Assembly (NCBI GenBank): GCA_902517535.1
Contig: CABYCK010000004.1
Location: forward strand, 1 to 64,000
Length of the DNA: 64,000 nt
DNA from: an uncultured Pelagibacteraceae bacterium
Lineage (GTDB): Bacteria; Pseudomonadota; Alphaproteobacteria; Pelagibacterales; Pelagibacteraceae
Direction of reading: 5' to 3'
The notes beneath the pieces are model-generated. The model made no database searches. It was not told where the DNA came from and saw nothing but the letters and a program-made list of their open reading frames with translations. Made by a program: the position numbers and the translations under genes. This document shows, piece by piece, positions 15,050 to 24,580 of the stretch (position 1 is the stretch's first letter; every line of letters starts with the position of its first letter).

Positions 15050-15133
15050 TGGTGCGGTCGGAGAGACTCGAACTCTCACGGGAAACCCACACGCCCCTCA
15101 AGCGTGCCTGTCTACCAATTTCAGCACGACCGC
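15050..15133 (-). tRNA. tRNA-Leu (anticodon GAG)
   Basis: 84 bases including an encoded CCA (15050-15052). The acceptor stem pairs 7/7 (GCGGTCG with CGACCGC). The anticodon stem CACGC/GCGTG encloses the loop TTGAGGG, giving GAG, which reads CUC/CUU leucine codons. A three-pair variable arm and a GAGAG/CTCTC T-stem are present. Its 3' 26 bases are repeated at 13487-13512. Confidence 0.97.
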
Positions 15134-15145
15134 ATATATAATGCG

Positions 15146-15174
15146 ACAATAAATGAATGACAATTTTAGTTCAA
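15146..15174 (-). promoter_or_regulatory. Promoter of tRNA-Leu
   Basis: On the minus strand TTGAAC (15169-15174), a 17-base spacer and TATTGT (15146-15151) precede the tRNA 5' end by 12 bases, a normal spacing for a tRNA promoter with a very short leader. Confidence 0.5.
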
Positions 15175-15185
15175 GTTGATAGATT
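15157..15185 (+). promoter_or_regulatory. Promoter of nadA
   Basis: ATGACA (15157-15162), 17 bases, TAGATT (15180-15185); the nadA ATG follows nine bases later, so the mRNA would be nearly leaderless. It interleaves with the divergent tRNA-Leu promoter in a 61-base gap. A second candidate -10, TAGAAT, is at 15185-15190. Confidence 0.4.
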
Positions 15186-15194
15186 AGAATAAGT

Positions 15195-16184
15195 ATGTCT
15201 GTTCAACAACAAAGTTTACCAAACTCTGAAGAGATCTATAAAAAGATCTCTAAATTTATCCCTGATGCAGAGTGGAAAATTCATGCACCTTTAATTGAAA
15301 AAATTAATAAATTAAAAAGTCAGAAAAATGCAATAATCCTAGCACATAATTATCAAACACCTGAAATTTATCATGGAGTAGCAGATATTGCGGCTGACTC
15401 ACTCGCTCTTGCAGTTGAAGCTTCTAAAACTTCAGCGGATAAAATTATTTTATGTGGAGTTCACTTTATGGCAGAAACTGCAAAATTAATGAGTCCTACA
15501 AAAAAAGTTTATTTACCAGATATGGAAGCTGGTTGTTCTTTAGCAAGTTCAATCACTGGAAAAGACGTTAGATTGTTAAAAGAAAAATACCCTGGTGTTC
15601 CAGTTGTGTCATATGTAAATACATCAGCTGATGTTAAAGCTGAAACAGACGTTTGTTGCACCTCTGCTAATGCTGTAAAAGTTGTTGAGTCACTTAATGT
15701 TGATAAGGTTATTTTTCTTCCCGACCAATATTTAGCAGATTATGTTTCAAAAAATACTAAAGTTAAAATCATTTCATGGAAAGGAACTTGTATAGTTCAC
15801 GAACAATTTACAGGAAAAGAAATAGAAGACATTAAATCTCAAAACCCAGGTATTAAAGTTATTGCACATCCCGAATGTCCGCCAGATGTAATTAAAGCTT
15901 CGGATTTTGCAGGATCTACTTCTGGCATGGTAAAGTACGTAAAAGATAATCAACCTAAAAAGGTTATGCTTGTTACAGAATGTTCAATGAGTGATAACGT
16001 TGAAGCAGATAATCCAAACGTATCATTTATCAAACCTTGTAACTTATGTCCGTATATGAAGAAAATAAACTTAGAGAAAATTTTAGACTGTTTAGAGAAT
16101 GAAACAAATGAAATACTATTAGACGATAAAACTATCGAAGCTGCTCGAAAATCTGTAATTAGAATGACTGAAATTGGTCGTTAG
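15195..16184 (+). CDS. nadA: Quinolinate synthase
   Basis: 329 residues. It condenses iminoaspartate with dihydroxyacetone phosphate to quinolinate, the first committed NAD precursor, using a [4Fe-4S] cluster. The three cluster cysteine regions are visible: LCGVHFMAE (Cys87), GTCIVHE and PCNLCPYMK, plus the AHNYQ motif (50-54). It is somewhat shorter than the E. coli enzyme. nadC follows as an operon; the aspartate oxidase or dehydrogenase supplying iminoaspartate is not in this window. Confidence 0.95.
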   Translation: MSVQQQSLPNSEEIYKKISKFIPDAEWKIHAPLIEKINKLKSQKNAIILAHNYQTPEIYHGVADIAADSLALAVEASKTSADKIILCGVHFMAETAKLMSPTKKVYLPDMEAGCSLASSITGKDVRLLKEKYPGVPVVSYVNTSADVKAETDVCCTSANAVKVVESLNVDKVIFLPDQYLADYVSKNTKVKIISWKGTCIVHEQFTGKEIEDIKSQNPGIKVIAHPECPPDVIKASDFAGSTSGMVKYVKDNQPKKVMLVTECSMSDNVEADNPNVSFIKPCNLCPYMKKINLEKILDCLENETNEILLDDKTIEAARKSVIRMTEIGR

Positions 16185-17022
16185 ATCAGTGCAAAAATTA
16201 AACCAAAAATATATTAACTCTGTTGTTAAAAAAGCTCTAGATGAAGATTTAAGACCTAAAGGAGATATTACAACCAATTTAATTAGTTTTAAAAATAAAA
16301 AATCAAAAGCAAAAATCATTGCAAAACAAAATGGTATTATTGCTGGACTAGACTTTTGTAAAGCAGCTTTCAAATTAATCGGGAAAGAAACAACTTTTAA
16401 AGCAAAAATAAAAGATGGAAGAAAGATTAAAAAAAATAAAGTTATTGCAGAAATAAAAGCTAAAACAAAAACGATTTTAATTGCAGAAAGGACTGCTTTA
16501 AATTTTTTAAATCATGCTTCAGGTATAGCTACCTTAACTAACCAATATGTAAAAAAAGTAAATAAAAAAACTAAAATATGCTGTACTCGAAAAACTACAC
16601 CAAATCTCAGGTTGTTAGAAAAATATGCCGTAACAAAAGGTGGGGGATATAATCATCGTTATAATTTAAGTGATGAAATATTAATCAAAGATAATCATAT
16701 AAGTGCTGAAAATAATTTAAAAAAATTAATCAAAAAAGCTATCAAAACTAAAAAAATTATTACTGTTGAAATAGAAAATTCAAAACAATTAAATAAAGTT
16801 TTAGGTATAAAATTTAAAAGAATTTTATTTGATAATATGCGTCCAAAACAATTAAAAAAATGTTTAAAAATTTGTAAAAATAAATATGAAACTGAGTATT
16901 CTGGTAACGCAACTCTAAAAAATATTAAGAAAATTTCAAATACAGGAATTAATAGAATATCAGTAGGAGCTATAACACACAGCGCCAAATCTTTTGATGT
17001 TAGTTTAGAATTATCTTCTTAG
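16174..17022 (+). CDS. nadC: Nicotinate-nucleotide pyrophosphorylase (quinolinate phosphoribosyltransferase)
   Basis: Converts quinolinate and PRPP to nicotinate mononucleotide, CO2 and pyrophosphate. The TRKTTPNLR and HRYNLSDEILIKDNH segments are the PRPP/quinolinate site of the family. The frame opens at TTG 16174, inside the end of nadA, but GTG 16189, four bases after the nadA stop, gives a more typical N-terminus (VQKLNQKYI) and is my preferred start, making 277 residues. The product is very lysine rich, as are many proteins here. It is co-transcribed with nadA and ends 12 bases into convergent ppdK. Confidence 0.93.
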   Translation: MVVRSVQKLNQKYINSVVKKALDEDLRPKGDITTNLISFKNKKSKAKIIAKQNGIIAGLDFCKAAFKLIGKETTFKAKIKDGRKIKKNKVIAEIKAKTKTILIAERTALNFLNHASGIATLTNQYVKKVNKKTKICCTRKTTPNLRLLEKYAVTKGGGYNHRYNLSDEILIKDNHISAENNLKKLIKKAIKTKKIITVEIENSKQLNKVLGIKFKRILFDNMRPKQLKKCLKICKNKYETEYSGNATLKNIKKISNTGINRISVGAITHSAKSFDVSLELSS

Positions 17023-19671
17023 TTCAGCTTGAGCGGCAGCTAATCTTGCAACAGGAACTCTGAACGGTGAACAAGAAACATAATGTAAACCTGTTCTAGA
17101 ACAAAACTCAATACTCTTTGGGTCTCCACCATGTTCACCACAAATTCCTAGCTTAAGTTTTTTATTAACTTTTCTTCCCCTGGAAGAAGCTAGTTCAACA
17201 AGCTCACCTACTCCACTTTGATCGATGCTCACAAATGGATCAACTTCAAAAATTTTATTATCGATATAATCATTTAAAAATTTACCCGAGTCATCACGAC
17301 TAATACCTAAGGTAGTTTGTGTTAAATCATTTGTTCCAAAACTAAAGAAATCTGCATGTTTTGAAATTGATTTAGCTTGTAAAGCTGCTCTTGGTAACTC
17401 AATCATTGTTCCAACTATATAATCTAATTTGGTTTTATTTTTTAATTCAATTTTTTTAGCTATTTTTTTTACTAAAGCTCTTAAAATTTTTAATTCTGTA
17501 TCTGTTGAAACTAATGGTATCATTATTTCAACAAACGCTGCTTTTGTTTTTTCTTTTTTTAGCTCAATTAATGCTTCAAAAATAGCTTCGCATTGCATCT
17601 CGTAAATTTCCGGAAATGAGATTCCTAATCTACAACCTCTATGCCCCAACATTGGATTCTCTTCATGAAGTTCTGAAATTCTATCTTTAATTTCTTTTGA
17701 TGATAAATTTAAAGATCGAGCAACTTCCTCTATGTCTTTTTCCGCTTTGGGTAAAAATTCATGTAGTGGTGGGTCAAGCAATCTTACTGTAACAGGTAAA
17801 CCAGACATTACTTTAAATATTTTTTTAAAATCATCTTTTTGATGAGGTAAAAGCTTCAACAATGCGTGATTTCTATCATCTATAGATTTAGATAAAATCA
17901 TTTGTCTTACTGATAAAATTCTTTCTTCATCAAAAAACATATGCTCTGTTCGACATAAACCTATTCCTTCAGCACCAAACTCTCTAGCGGTTTTGCTATC
18001 TACTTCAGTTTCAGCGTTAGTTCTTACTCTTAATTTTCTAAATTCATCAGCCCACTTCATAATTGTAGAAAAGTATCCCGATATCTCGGGTTGGACAGTT
18101 GGAACCAAACCTTTCATAACTTTTCCAGTTCCTCCATCTATAGTGATGGTGTCTCCAGCTTTTATAATTTCATTCCCTGCTTTAAATTGGTTTGTTTCAT
18201 AATCTATTGTGATTTCACTTGACCCAGATACGCAAGGCCTTCCCATGCCTCTAGCAACTACCGCAGCATGACTTGTCATTCCACCTCGTGCTGTTAAAAT
18301 ACCTTTTGCAGCATGCATACCGTGAATATCTTCAGGAGAAGTTTCTAATCTAACTAATATTGTGTCTTGCATCATGCTGTTCAATCTTTCGGCCTCATCT
18401 GCAGTAAAAACTACTTTTCCACTTGCGGCGCCGGGAGACGCTGGCAACCCTGAGGCTATAACTTCCTTGTTAACTTTTTCATCTAAAGTTGGATGTAATA
18501 ATGTATCTAAAGTGTTAGGATCTATTCTTAACAGAGCCTCTTTTTTTGATATTAATTTTTCATTTACCATATCGACTGCAATTTTAATTGCAGCTTTTGC
18601 AGTTCTCTTTCCTGATCTAGTTTGAAGCATCCACAGTTTGTTATTTTCAACAGTAAATTCGATATCTTGCATATCTTTATAATGTTTTTCTAATTTTAAA
18701 AAAACTTGAGCAAGTTGTTTGTAAACTTTTGGCATGACTTCTTCCATAGAAGGTTCTTTAACACCTGCTTTAATTTTTGCTTTTTTAGTAATATATTGAG
18801 GGGTTCTTGTTCCAGCCACAACATCTTCTCCTTGAGCGTTGATTAAAAATTCTCCAAAAAAGGCTTTTTCACCAGTCGAAGGATTTCTCGTAAAAGCAAC
18901 TCCCGTTGAACAATCTTTTCCCATATTTCCAAACACCATCGCTTGAACATTAACTGCTGTACCCCAATGATCAGGTATCTGATTTAATTTACGATATGTT
19001 TTTGCTCTTTGACTATTCCAAGATAAAAAAACTGCATTGATAGCTCCAAGTAATTGTAATTCAACTTCTTGAGGAAAATTAATTCTTTTTTCTTTTTTTA
19101 CCAATTCTTTAAAATTTTTAATTAAACCATCCCAGTCACCTTCATCTAGATCTGTATCTAATAGCACACCCTTTGTTAATTTATAATTATCAATCAATTC
19201 TTCGAATAAATGATTTTCTACTCCTAATACCACACTGCTATACATTTGAATGAATCTTCTATAACTATCTTTAGCAAACCTACCATTGTTTGTTTTTTCT
19301 TTAAGCGATTCAACTGTTTTGTCGTTTAAACCAAGATTCAGTATAGTGTCCATCATGCCTGGCATAGATATTCTTGCCCCAGATCTTACTGAAACTAATA
19401 GTGGATTCTTAAGGTCACCAAATTTTTTTTTGGTTTTCTTTTCGATTTTTTTTAATTCAAATTTAATATTGTTTATTATTTTTTTTGATAATTTTTTTTT
19501 ATTTTTGTAAAAGATATCACATACTGAAGTAGAAATTGTAAAGCCAGGGGGAACTGGTAAGCCTAATCTGCCCATTTCTCCAAGGTTAGTACCTTTTCCG
19601 CCTAAAATATTTTTTTTGTCCTTAAGTTTACTTGCGGACGTATCGTCAAAACTAAATATAATTTTTGTCAT
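17011..19671 (-). CDS. ppdK: Pyruvate, phosphate dikinase
   Basis: 886 residues, full length. Reversibly interconverts pyruvate, ATP and phosphate with phosphoenolpyruvate, AMP and pyrophosphate. The N-terminal ATP-grasp domain begins with GGKGTNLGEM, the swivelling domain carries the phosphohistidine motif GGMTSHAAVVARG near residue 460, and the C-terminal TIM barrel ends with GICGEHGG. In this setting it most likely feeds gluconeogenesis by making PEP. Its ATG overlaps the glyS stop (ATGA), so it is in the sppA-glyQ-glyS-ppdK operon. Confidence 0.96.
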   Translation of the reverse strand: MTKIIFSFDDTSASKLKDKKNILGGKGTNLGEMGRLGLPVPPGFTISTSVCDIFYKNKKKLSKKIINNIKFELKKIEKKTKKKFGDLKNPLLVSVRSGARISMPGMMDTILNLGLNDKTVESLKEKTNNGRFAKDSYRRFIQMYSSVVLGVENHLFEELIDNYKLTKGVLLDTDLDEGDWDGLIKNFKELVKKEKRINFPQEVELQLLGAINAVFLSWNSQRAKTYRKLNQIPDHWGTAVNVQAMVFGNMGKDCSTGVAFTRNPSTGEKAFFGEFLINAQGEDVVAGTRTPQYITKKAKIKAGVKEPSMEEVMPKVYKQLAQVFLKLEKHYKDMQDIEFTVENNKLWMLQTRSGKRTAKAAIKIAVDMVNEKLISKKEALLRIDPNTLDTLLHPTLDEKVNKEVIASGLPASPGAASGKVVFTADEAERLNSMMQDTILVRLETSPEDIHGMHAAKGILTARGGMTSHAAVVARGMGRPCVSGSSEITIDYETNQFKAGNEIIKAGDTITIDGGTGKVMKGLVPTVQPEISGYFSTIMKWADEFRKLRVRTNAETEVDSKTAREFGAEGIGLCRTEHMFFDEERILSVRQMILSKSIDDRNHALLKLLPHQKDDFKKIFKVMSGLPVTVRLLDPPLHEFLPKAEKDIEEVARSLNLSSKEIKDRISELHEENPMLGHRGCRLGISFPEIYEMQCEAIFEALIELKKEKTKAAFVEIMIPLVSTDTELKILRALVKKIAKKIELKNKTKLDYIVGTMIELPRAALQAKSISKHADFFSFGTNDLTQTTLGISRDDSGKFLNDYIDNKIFEVDPFVSIDQSGVGELVELASSRGRKVNKKLKLGICGEHGGDPKSIEFCSRTGLHYVSCSPFRVPVARLAAAQAELRR

Positions 19672-21725
19672 TCTAGACCTTCTAATTTTGAAAAATTTAT
19701 AAAGTTATTAAATGTATTACAAAACATTTTTAATAACTCTAATCTATTATTCTTAATATCCTGATTCTCATCATTTACAACCACATTGTCAAAAAAATTA
19801 TCTGTAGATTGTTTTGTTTCTGACAATTTTATTAACAAATTTTCATAATCTTTATTATCCTCTTTAATTGTAAACGCTTTTCGAATTTCATTAATTTTTT
19901 TAAAAAGTATTTTTTCCTCTTCCGTTCTGAATAGTACGGCATCAGGTCTACCCATAATTGATTTTTCAACTTTTTCGGTTATATTTGAAGCTCTCTTATA
20001 AGAACTTATAGCATTTATACCTACGTCTTTTTTAATATATTTGTTCATTAAAATATTTTTTTTATAGAGATCTAAAAAATTATCACCGCTATGGGAACTA
20101 ATGGATGCTTCAATTATATCGATTTTAATATTTTTAAGTTTTAAAATATTTCTCATCCTTTCTTTTAAAAATTCTAAAACTTCAAACTCAGTTTTGTCAT
20201 TTTTTATTTTAACTCCTTGATCTTCATAAAGTTTAATCGCATAACTTATAAGATCTCTCAATTTAATTGATAATTTGTTCTCGATAATAATTCTTAATAT
20301 ACCTATTGCAGCTCTTCTTAGGGCGAAAGGATCTTTAGAGCTAGTTGGTTTTTCGTTTATAATAAAGAATCCAACCAAAGTATCTAGCTTGTCTACAATA
20401 GAAATAGAATAACTAAATGGTTTCTTAGGAAGTTCCGAGGTTAAACCTGTTGGAAGATAATGTTCGCTTACAGAATTTGCAACATCTTCTTCAAAGCCTT
20501 GAGACAAAGCAAAATACTTCCCCATTATTCCTTGTAACTCTGGATACTCACCCACTAAATCAGAGCACAAATCAGATTTTGAAATTGATGCAGCCACTTG
20601 AATTTTCTCCTTATTAATATTTAATTCATCAGAGAGTAAACTTGCTAAATTTCTTACTCTCTGAGTCTTGTCATATATAGATCCAATTTTTTCATAAAAA
20701 ATAATCTTTTTAAGATTGCCTATTTGTTTTATCAGATTTTTTGATCTATCTTTTTCCCAAAAGAATTTGGCGTCAGACAGCCTTGCATTAACTACTCTTC
20801 TATTTCCCTCTGATATTAATTTTTTTTCATCTCTTTTATTTGCTACAACAAAAAAGTAATTTGTTAACCTATCTCGATTATCAAATATTGGAAAATATCT
20901 TTGATGTTTTTCTAAGGTAGAAATGATGATTTCTTTTGGAATATTTAAGAATGATTTGTCAAAATCGACTAATAATACATTTGGATCTTCCACTATATTA
21001 ATTACTTCATCCAAAAGATTTTGGTTGTAGATTTGTTTAAAGTTTTTAGATTTTGAAATTGACTGAAATTTACTTAAAACAATTTTTTTTCTCTCATTTT
21101 GATCTATTATAATTTTATATTCTTCGAGAAACGATATATATTCTCTAAAACTTTTAATTTGTTTTGATTTGGTAATTAGATCTTGTTCAACAGTTGCTTT
21201 ATCTGTTGACTCTAAATGATGGTATTTAAAAACTAATTTTTTCTTATTATATATAGCTAATATTGATCTAAGAGGTCTTCCCCACAATAGACTATTAACC
21301 GACCACTTCATGGACTTTTTCCAAGTTATTGCAGATATCAATTTAGGTAAGTTATTTGTTAGTAATTCCTCAATAAAAATATTTTTTTCGTTAGTTTTTA
21401 TAAAATAAAATTCTCCTTTTTTTGTATTCTTTTTAAAAATATTTTTCACATTTTCATTATGTGATCTTGCAAAGCTTTCTAATACATTCTCTGCAACTTG
21501 GATTTTAGGACCTTTAATTTCTTTAGATGGAATTTTAATTTTTTCAGGAAGATCTTTAAAAAAGATGACTAATCTTGTTGGGTTAGAAAATTCAACACAT
21601 TTCTTATATTTAATTTCTTTTTCTTGAAAAAAATTTTCAAGCTCTTGTTTAAGTTGATTTCTAGCACTTGTTTGGAGTTTGGGAGGTATTTCTTCACTAT
21701 AAAGTTCAACCAAAAATTCAGGCAT
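19668..21725 (-). CDS. glyS: Glycyl-tRNA synthetase beta subunit
   Basis: 685 residues, close to the 689 of E. coli. Starts MPEFLVELYSEEIPP, the hallmark of the bacterial beta subunit, which provides tRNA recognition and an HD-like domain; the central RNKRDE-type segment (ANKRDEKK) and RLSDAKFFWEKD are conserved. It works as an alpha2beta2 tetramer with GlyQ, encoded six bases upstream. The C-terminal domain is shorter and more divergent than the rest. Confidence 0.96.
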   Translation of the reverse strand: MPEFLVELYSEEIPPKLQTSARNQLKQELENFFQEKEIKYKKCVEFSNPTRLVIFFKDLPEKIKIPSKEIKGPKIQVAENVLESFARSHNENVKNIFKKNTKKGEFYFIKTNEKNIFIEELLTNNLPKLISAITWKKSMKWSVNSLLWGRPLRSILAIYNKKKLVFKYHHLESTDKATVEQDLITKSKQIKSFREYISFLEEYKIIIDQNERKKIVLSKFQSISKSKNFKQIYNQNLLDEVINIVEDPNVLLVDFDKSFLNIPKEIIISTLEKHQRYFPIFDNRDRLTNYFFVVANKRDEKKLISEGNRRVVNARLSDAKFFWEKDRSKNLIKQIGNLKKIIFYEKIGSIYDKTQRVRNLASLLSDELNINKEKIQVAASISKSDLCSDLVGEYPELQGIMGKYFALSQGFEEDVANSVSEHYLPTGLTSELPKKPFSYSISIVDKLDTLVGFFIINEKPTSSKDPFALRRAAIGILRIIIENKLSIKLRDLISYAIKLYEDQGVKIKNDKTEFEVLEFLKERMRNILKLKNIKIDIIEASISSHSGDNFLDLYKKNILMNKYIKKDVGINAISSYKRASNITEKVEKSIMGRPDAVLFRTEEEKILFKKINEIRKAFTIKEDNKDYENLLIKLSETKQSTDNFFDNVVVNDENQDIKNNRLELLKMFCNTFNNFINFSKLEGLE

Positions 21726-21731
21726 AATTTT

Positions 21732-22604
21732 TTAATTTTGACTATTCAACCAAAGAGAACCACACCCTTTGGCTAGCTCCCTAATTCTATTTATATAACT
21801 TGTTCTTTCTGCTACTCCTATAACTCCCCTAGAATCAAGTAAATTAAATATATGACTCGCTTTTAAGCATTGGTCATAAGCTGGTAATGAAAGTTTTTTG
21901 TCTAATAAGGACTTACATTCGGACTCTGTTGTCTCAAAATTTTTTAATAAAGTATCGGTGTTAGCGAATTCAAAATTGTATGCAGAAAATTCTTTTTCTG
22001 ATTGGAAAAATACGTCTTTATATTTTATGCCATCGTTATTCCAATCCAGATCAAAAATATTTTTTTTCCCTTGAACAAACATACACAATCTTTCAAGACC
22101 ATAAGTTATCTCAACTGGAACAGGTTTGCATTCCAAACCTGTCATCTGCTGAAAATATGTAAATTGTGTAATTTCCATTCCATCACACCAGACTTCCCAG
22201 CCTAAACCAGCTGCTCCAAGAGTCGGACTTTCCCAATCGTCTTCTATAAAACGAATGTCGTGATTTTTAACATCAATACCAATTGTTGCTAAACTTCTTA
22301 AATAAACTTTTTTTATATCATTCGGAGATGGTTTGATTATTACTTGATACTGATAATAATGTTGTAAACGATTTGGATTTTCTCCATATCTACCATCAGT
22401 TGGTCTTCTTGAGGGTTGTACATAGGCAGCTTTCCATGGCTTAGAACCCAAAGATCTCAAGGTAGTAGCCGGGTGAAAAGTTCCAGCCCCAACTTCTAAA
22501 TCGTAAGGTTGTAGTAAAATGCAACCATATCGTCCCCAAAATTTTTGCAGATTCATTATTATATCTTGGAACGATAAAAATTTTAATTTTTTTTTCTTTG
22601 GCAT
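21732..22604 (-). CDS. glyQ: Glycyl-tRNA synthetase alpha subunit
   Basis: 290 residues, class II catalytic subunit that activates glycine. [14 protein letters not shown] (about 11-24), [17 protein letters not shown] and [17 protein letters not shown] are diagnostic. It is slightly shorter than E. coli GlyQ (303) at the C-terminus, as is common in this group. Its ATG directly follows the sppA stop with no spacer, and glyS follows after six bases. Confidence 0.97.
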   Translation of the reverse strand: MPKKKKLKFLSFQDIIMNLQKFWGRYGCILLQPYDLEVGAGTFHPATTLRSLGSKPWKAAYVQPSRRPTDGRYGENPNRLQHYYQYQVIIKPSPNDIKKVYLRSLATIGIDVKNHDIRFIEDDWESPTLGAAGLGWEVWCDGMEITQFTYFQQMTGLECKPVPVEITYGLERLCMFVQGKKNIFDLDWNNDGIKYKDVFFQSEKEFSAYNFEFANTDTLLKNFETTESECKSLLDKKLSLPAYDQCLKASHIFNLLDSRGVIGVAERTSYINRIRELAKGCGSLWLNSQN

Positions 22605-23417
22605 TTATAAACCAAATTTTTGCCACATCGATTTTTCTTCTAAAGCACTAATTATTTTATCAACAGGATCAGATATTGAAGATGATAGTTTTTTTGCCAA
22701 AAACCCTTTTGGTTTTTCAAAATTTTTAATTACAACTTTTTCTCCAAATTTTTCTTTTAAAACTTGATCTGCATTTCCAATTCCATCGATTAAACCAAGC
22801 TTTAAAGCAGTTTTGCCAGTCCAAAATTCACCAGTAAAAATATTATTTTTTTCTGGATCTTTTAGTTTTGAGCCTCTGCTGTTTTCTACAACTTTTATAA
22901 AATCTGAATGAAGTTCTAATTGAATATCTTTTAATCTTTTTACATCCTCTTCTTTTTCGTCGACAAAAGGATCAAGGGTGCTTTTGTTCTTACCTGCTGT
23001 ATAAACTCTTCTCTGTACACCAATCTTTTGTATCAAATCTTTAAAACCAAAAGATGCAGAAATAACTCCTATTGAACCTATTATTGAGCTAGAATTAGCG
23101 AAAATTTCATCTCCCGCACAAGCAATAAAATATCCTCCTGAAGCTGCAACATCCTCAGCAAAAATTATAACTCTTACTTTTTTAATTTTTGCAAGTTCTC
23201 TAATATAACTATAAATCAAATGAGACTGGACTGGTGAACCACCAGGTGAATTTATTGAAATTGCTACGTGAGAAATTTTTTTTACCGAAAACGCCTTCTT
23301 TAATATATTCCTCTGATTGGCTAATTCCATTCCTTGTTTGAATCTTCCGGCTGAACCTATTATCCCTGTTAATCTAACATGTGGTACTACAGTCTTTTTT
23401 TTAAATATTGAAAACAT
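22605..23417 (-). CDS. S49 family serine peptidase (SppA/SohB-like)
   Basis: 270 residues. Ser93 in AASGGYF and Lys145 in AGKNKS form the Ser-Lys dyad expected of S49 proteases; the SINSPGGSP segment (54-62) forms the oxyanion region. Unlike E. coli SppA it is a single-domain protein without an N-terminal membrane anchor. The family degrades cleaved signal peptides or membrane-protein fragments. It is the first gene of the operon with glyQ, glyS and ppdK. The 149-base divergent gap to ispB shows no gene. Confidence 0.88.
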   Translation of the reverse strand: MFSIFKKKTVVPHVRLTGIIGSAGRFKQGMELANQRNILKKAFSVKKISHVAISINSPGGSPVQSHLIYSYIRELAKIKKVRVIIFAEDVAASGGYFIACAGDEIFANSSSIIGSIGVISASFGFKDLIQKIGVQRRVYTAGKNKSTLDPFVDEKEEDVKRLKDIQLELHSDFIKVVENSRGSKLKDPEKNNIFTGEFWTGKTALKLGLIDGIGNADQVLKEKFGEKVVIKNFEKPKGFLAKKLSSSISDPVDKIISALEEKSMWQKFGL

Positions 23418-23549
23418 ATTTTAATGATCGATTAATACACTTATAACAGTAATAAACTAAATTTTAATATTTTTCTTACGCTACTTCTAGTTGAATTGTG
23501 GGTGCGTCATAACGGAATAAATTAAAAATATATTATTAAGCAAATCAAA

Positions 23550-23555
23550 TATAAA
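23550..23555 (+). promoter_or_regulatory. Candidate -10 box of ispB
   Basis: TATAAA ends 11 bases before the ispB ATG at 23567, which would give a leader of about five bases. No -35 hexamer at normal spacing is recognisable, so this is a weak call. Confidence 0.3.
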
Positions 23556-23566
23556 CTTTCTTTCAT

Positions 23567-24580
23567 ATGGGATCGGTAATACCTCTAAAAAAATCTGCAA
23601 GTTCTGCCTACTTGGAGCTTAAAAACTTACTTGGTAAAAAACTTAATAAAGTAGAAAAAGCAATAGAATCAAAATTAAAAAGTGACGTTAATCTTATACA
23701 AAAGATGAGCGACCACCATCTTAAATCTGGAGGAAAAAGACTCAGGTCTTTGCTAACGCTTGGGTCTGCAAAATTATCTGGCTATGTTTTAGGTGAGAGA
23801 GATATAAATTTAGCTGCATGCGTTGAATTAATTCATTCTGCTACTTTGTTACATGATGATGTTATAGATGAAAGCGCTTTAAGAAGGGGTGTAAAAACTA
23901 CAAATTCTATTTGGGGGAATCAGTCATCTATTTTAGTTGGTGATTATCTTTTAAGTAGATGTTTTGAAATAATGGTTGAAGATGGGGATTTGGAAATTTT
24001 AAAATTATTATCATCTACCTCTGCTAAAATAGCTCAAGGAGAAGTCCTTCAATTGCAACACAAAGGTGAAGCAGATTTATTAGAAGATACTTATATTGAT
24101 ATTATAAATCTTAAAACTGCCTCTCTTTTTTCAGCAGCAACAAAGACAGGAGCGTGTATTGCGGGAAGTAATGAAAAAGAAAAGAAAGCTTTAGAGTCTT
24201 ATGGAAAAAATTTAGGACTTGCCTTTCAAATCGCAGATGATGCTTTAGATTATTATGGAAAAGATAAATTTTTTGGTAAAGAAATAGGAAAAGATTTTTT
24301 TGAAGGTAAGGTAACACTGCCACTTATCATTGTATTTCAAAAAGGAAATGATGAAGAAAGAAGTTTCTTAATTGAAATAATGCAAAAAGAAAAAAGGCAT
24401 GAAGATGATTTTAGCGAAACACTTTCTTTAATTTTTAAATATAAAGCAATAGAAGCAAGCATGAAAAGGGCTGAATATTTTGTAAATGTTTCTTACGACT
24501 CATTAGGAATATTTCCTGATAGTGAAGACAAAACTATTTTGCAGAATTTAACTAGTTTTAGTTTAAACAGGTCCTTTTAA
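23567..24580 (+). CDS. ispB: Polyprenyl (octaprenyl-type) diphosphate synthase
   Basis: 337 residues, trans-isoprenyl chain elongase. The first Asp-rich motif is DDVID (97-101) after LLH, the second is ADDALDYYG near residue 223, and GGKRLR (55-60) binds isopentenyl diphosphate. The long-chain form makes the side chain of ubiquinone, extending the farnesyl diphosphate made by IspA encoded 4 kb away. No Shine-Dalgarno is present. The exact chain length is not readable from sequence. It ends four bases into convergent pdxH. Confidence 0.92.
   Translation: MGSVIPLKKSASSAYLELKNLLGKKLNKVEKAIESKLKSDVNLIQKMSDHHLKSGGKRLRSLLTLGSAKLSGYVLGERDINLAACVELIHSATLLHDDVIDESALRRGVKTTNSIWGNQSSILVGDYLLSRCFEIMVEDGDLEILKLLSSTSAKIAQGEVLQLQHKGEADLLEDTYIDIINLKTASLFSAATKTGACIAGSNEKEKKALESYGKNLGLAFQIADDALDYYGKDKFFGKEIGKDFFEGKVTLPLIIVFQKGNDEERSFLIEIMQKEKRHEDDFSETLSLIFKYKAIEASMKRAEYFVNVSYDSLGIFPDSEDKTILQNLTSFSLNRSF

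Noticed and set aside
23418-23566. Small RNA in the 149-base sppA-ispB divergent gap
   Set aside because: A short GC-richer patch (about 23493-23515) exists but no stable stem or terminator follows it, so there is no support beyond composition.
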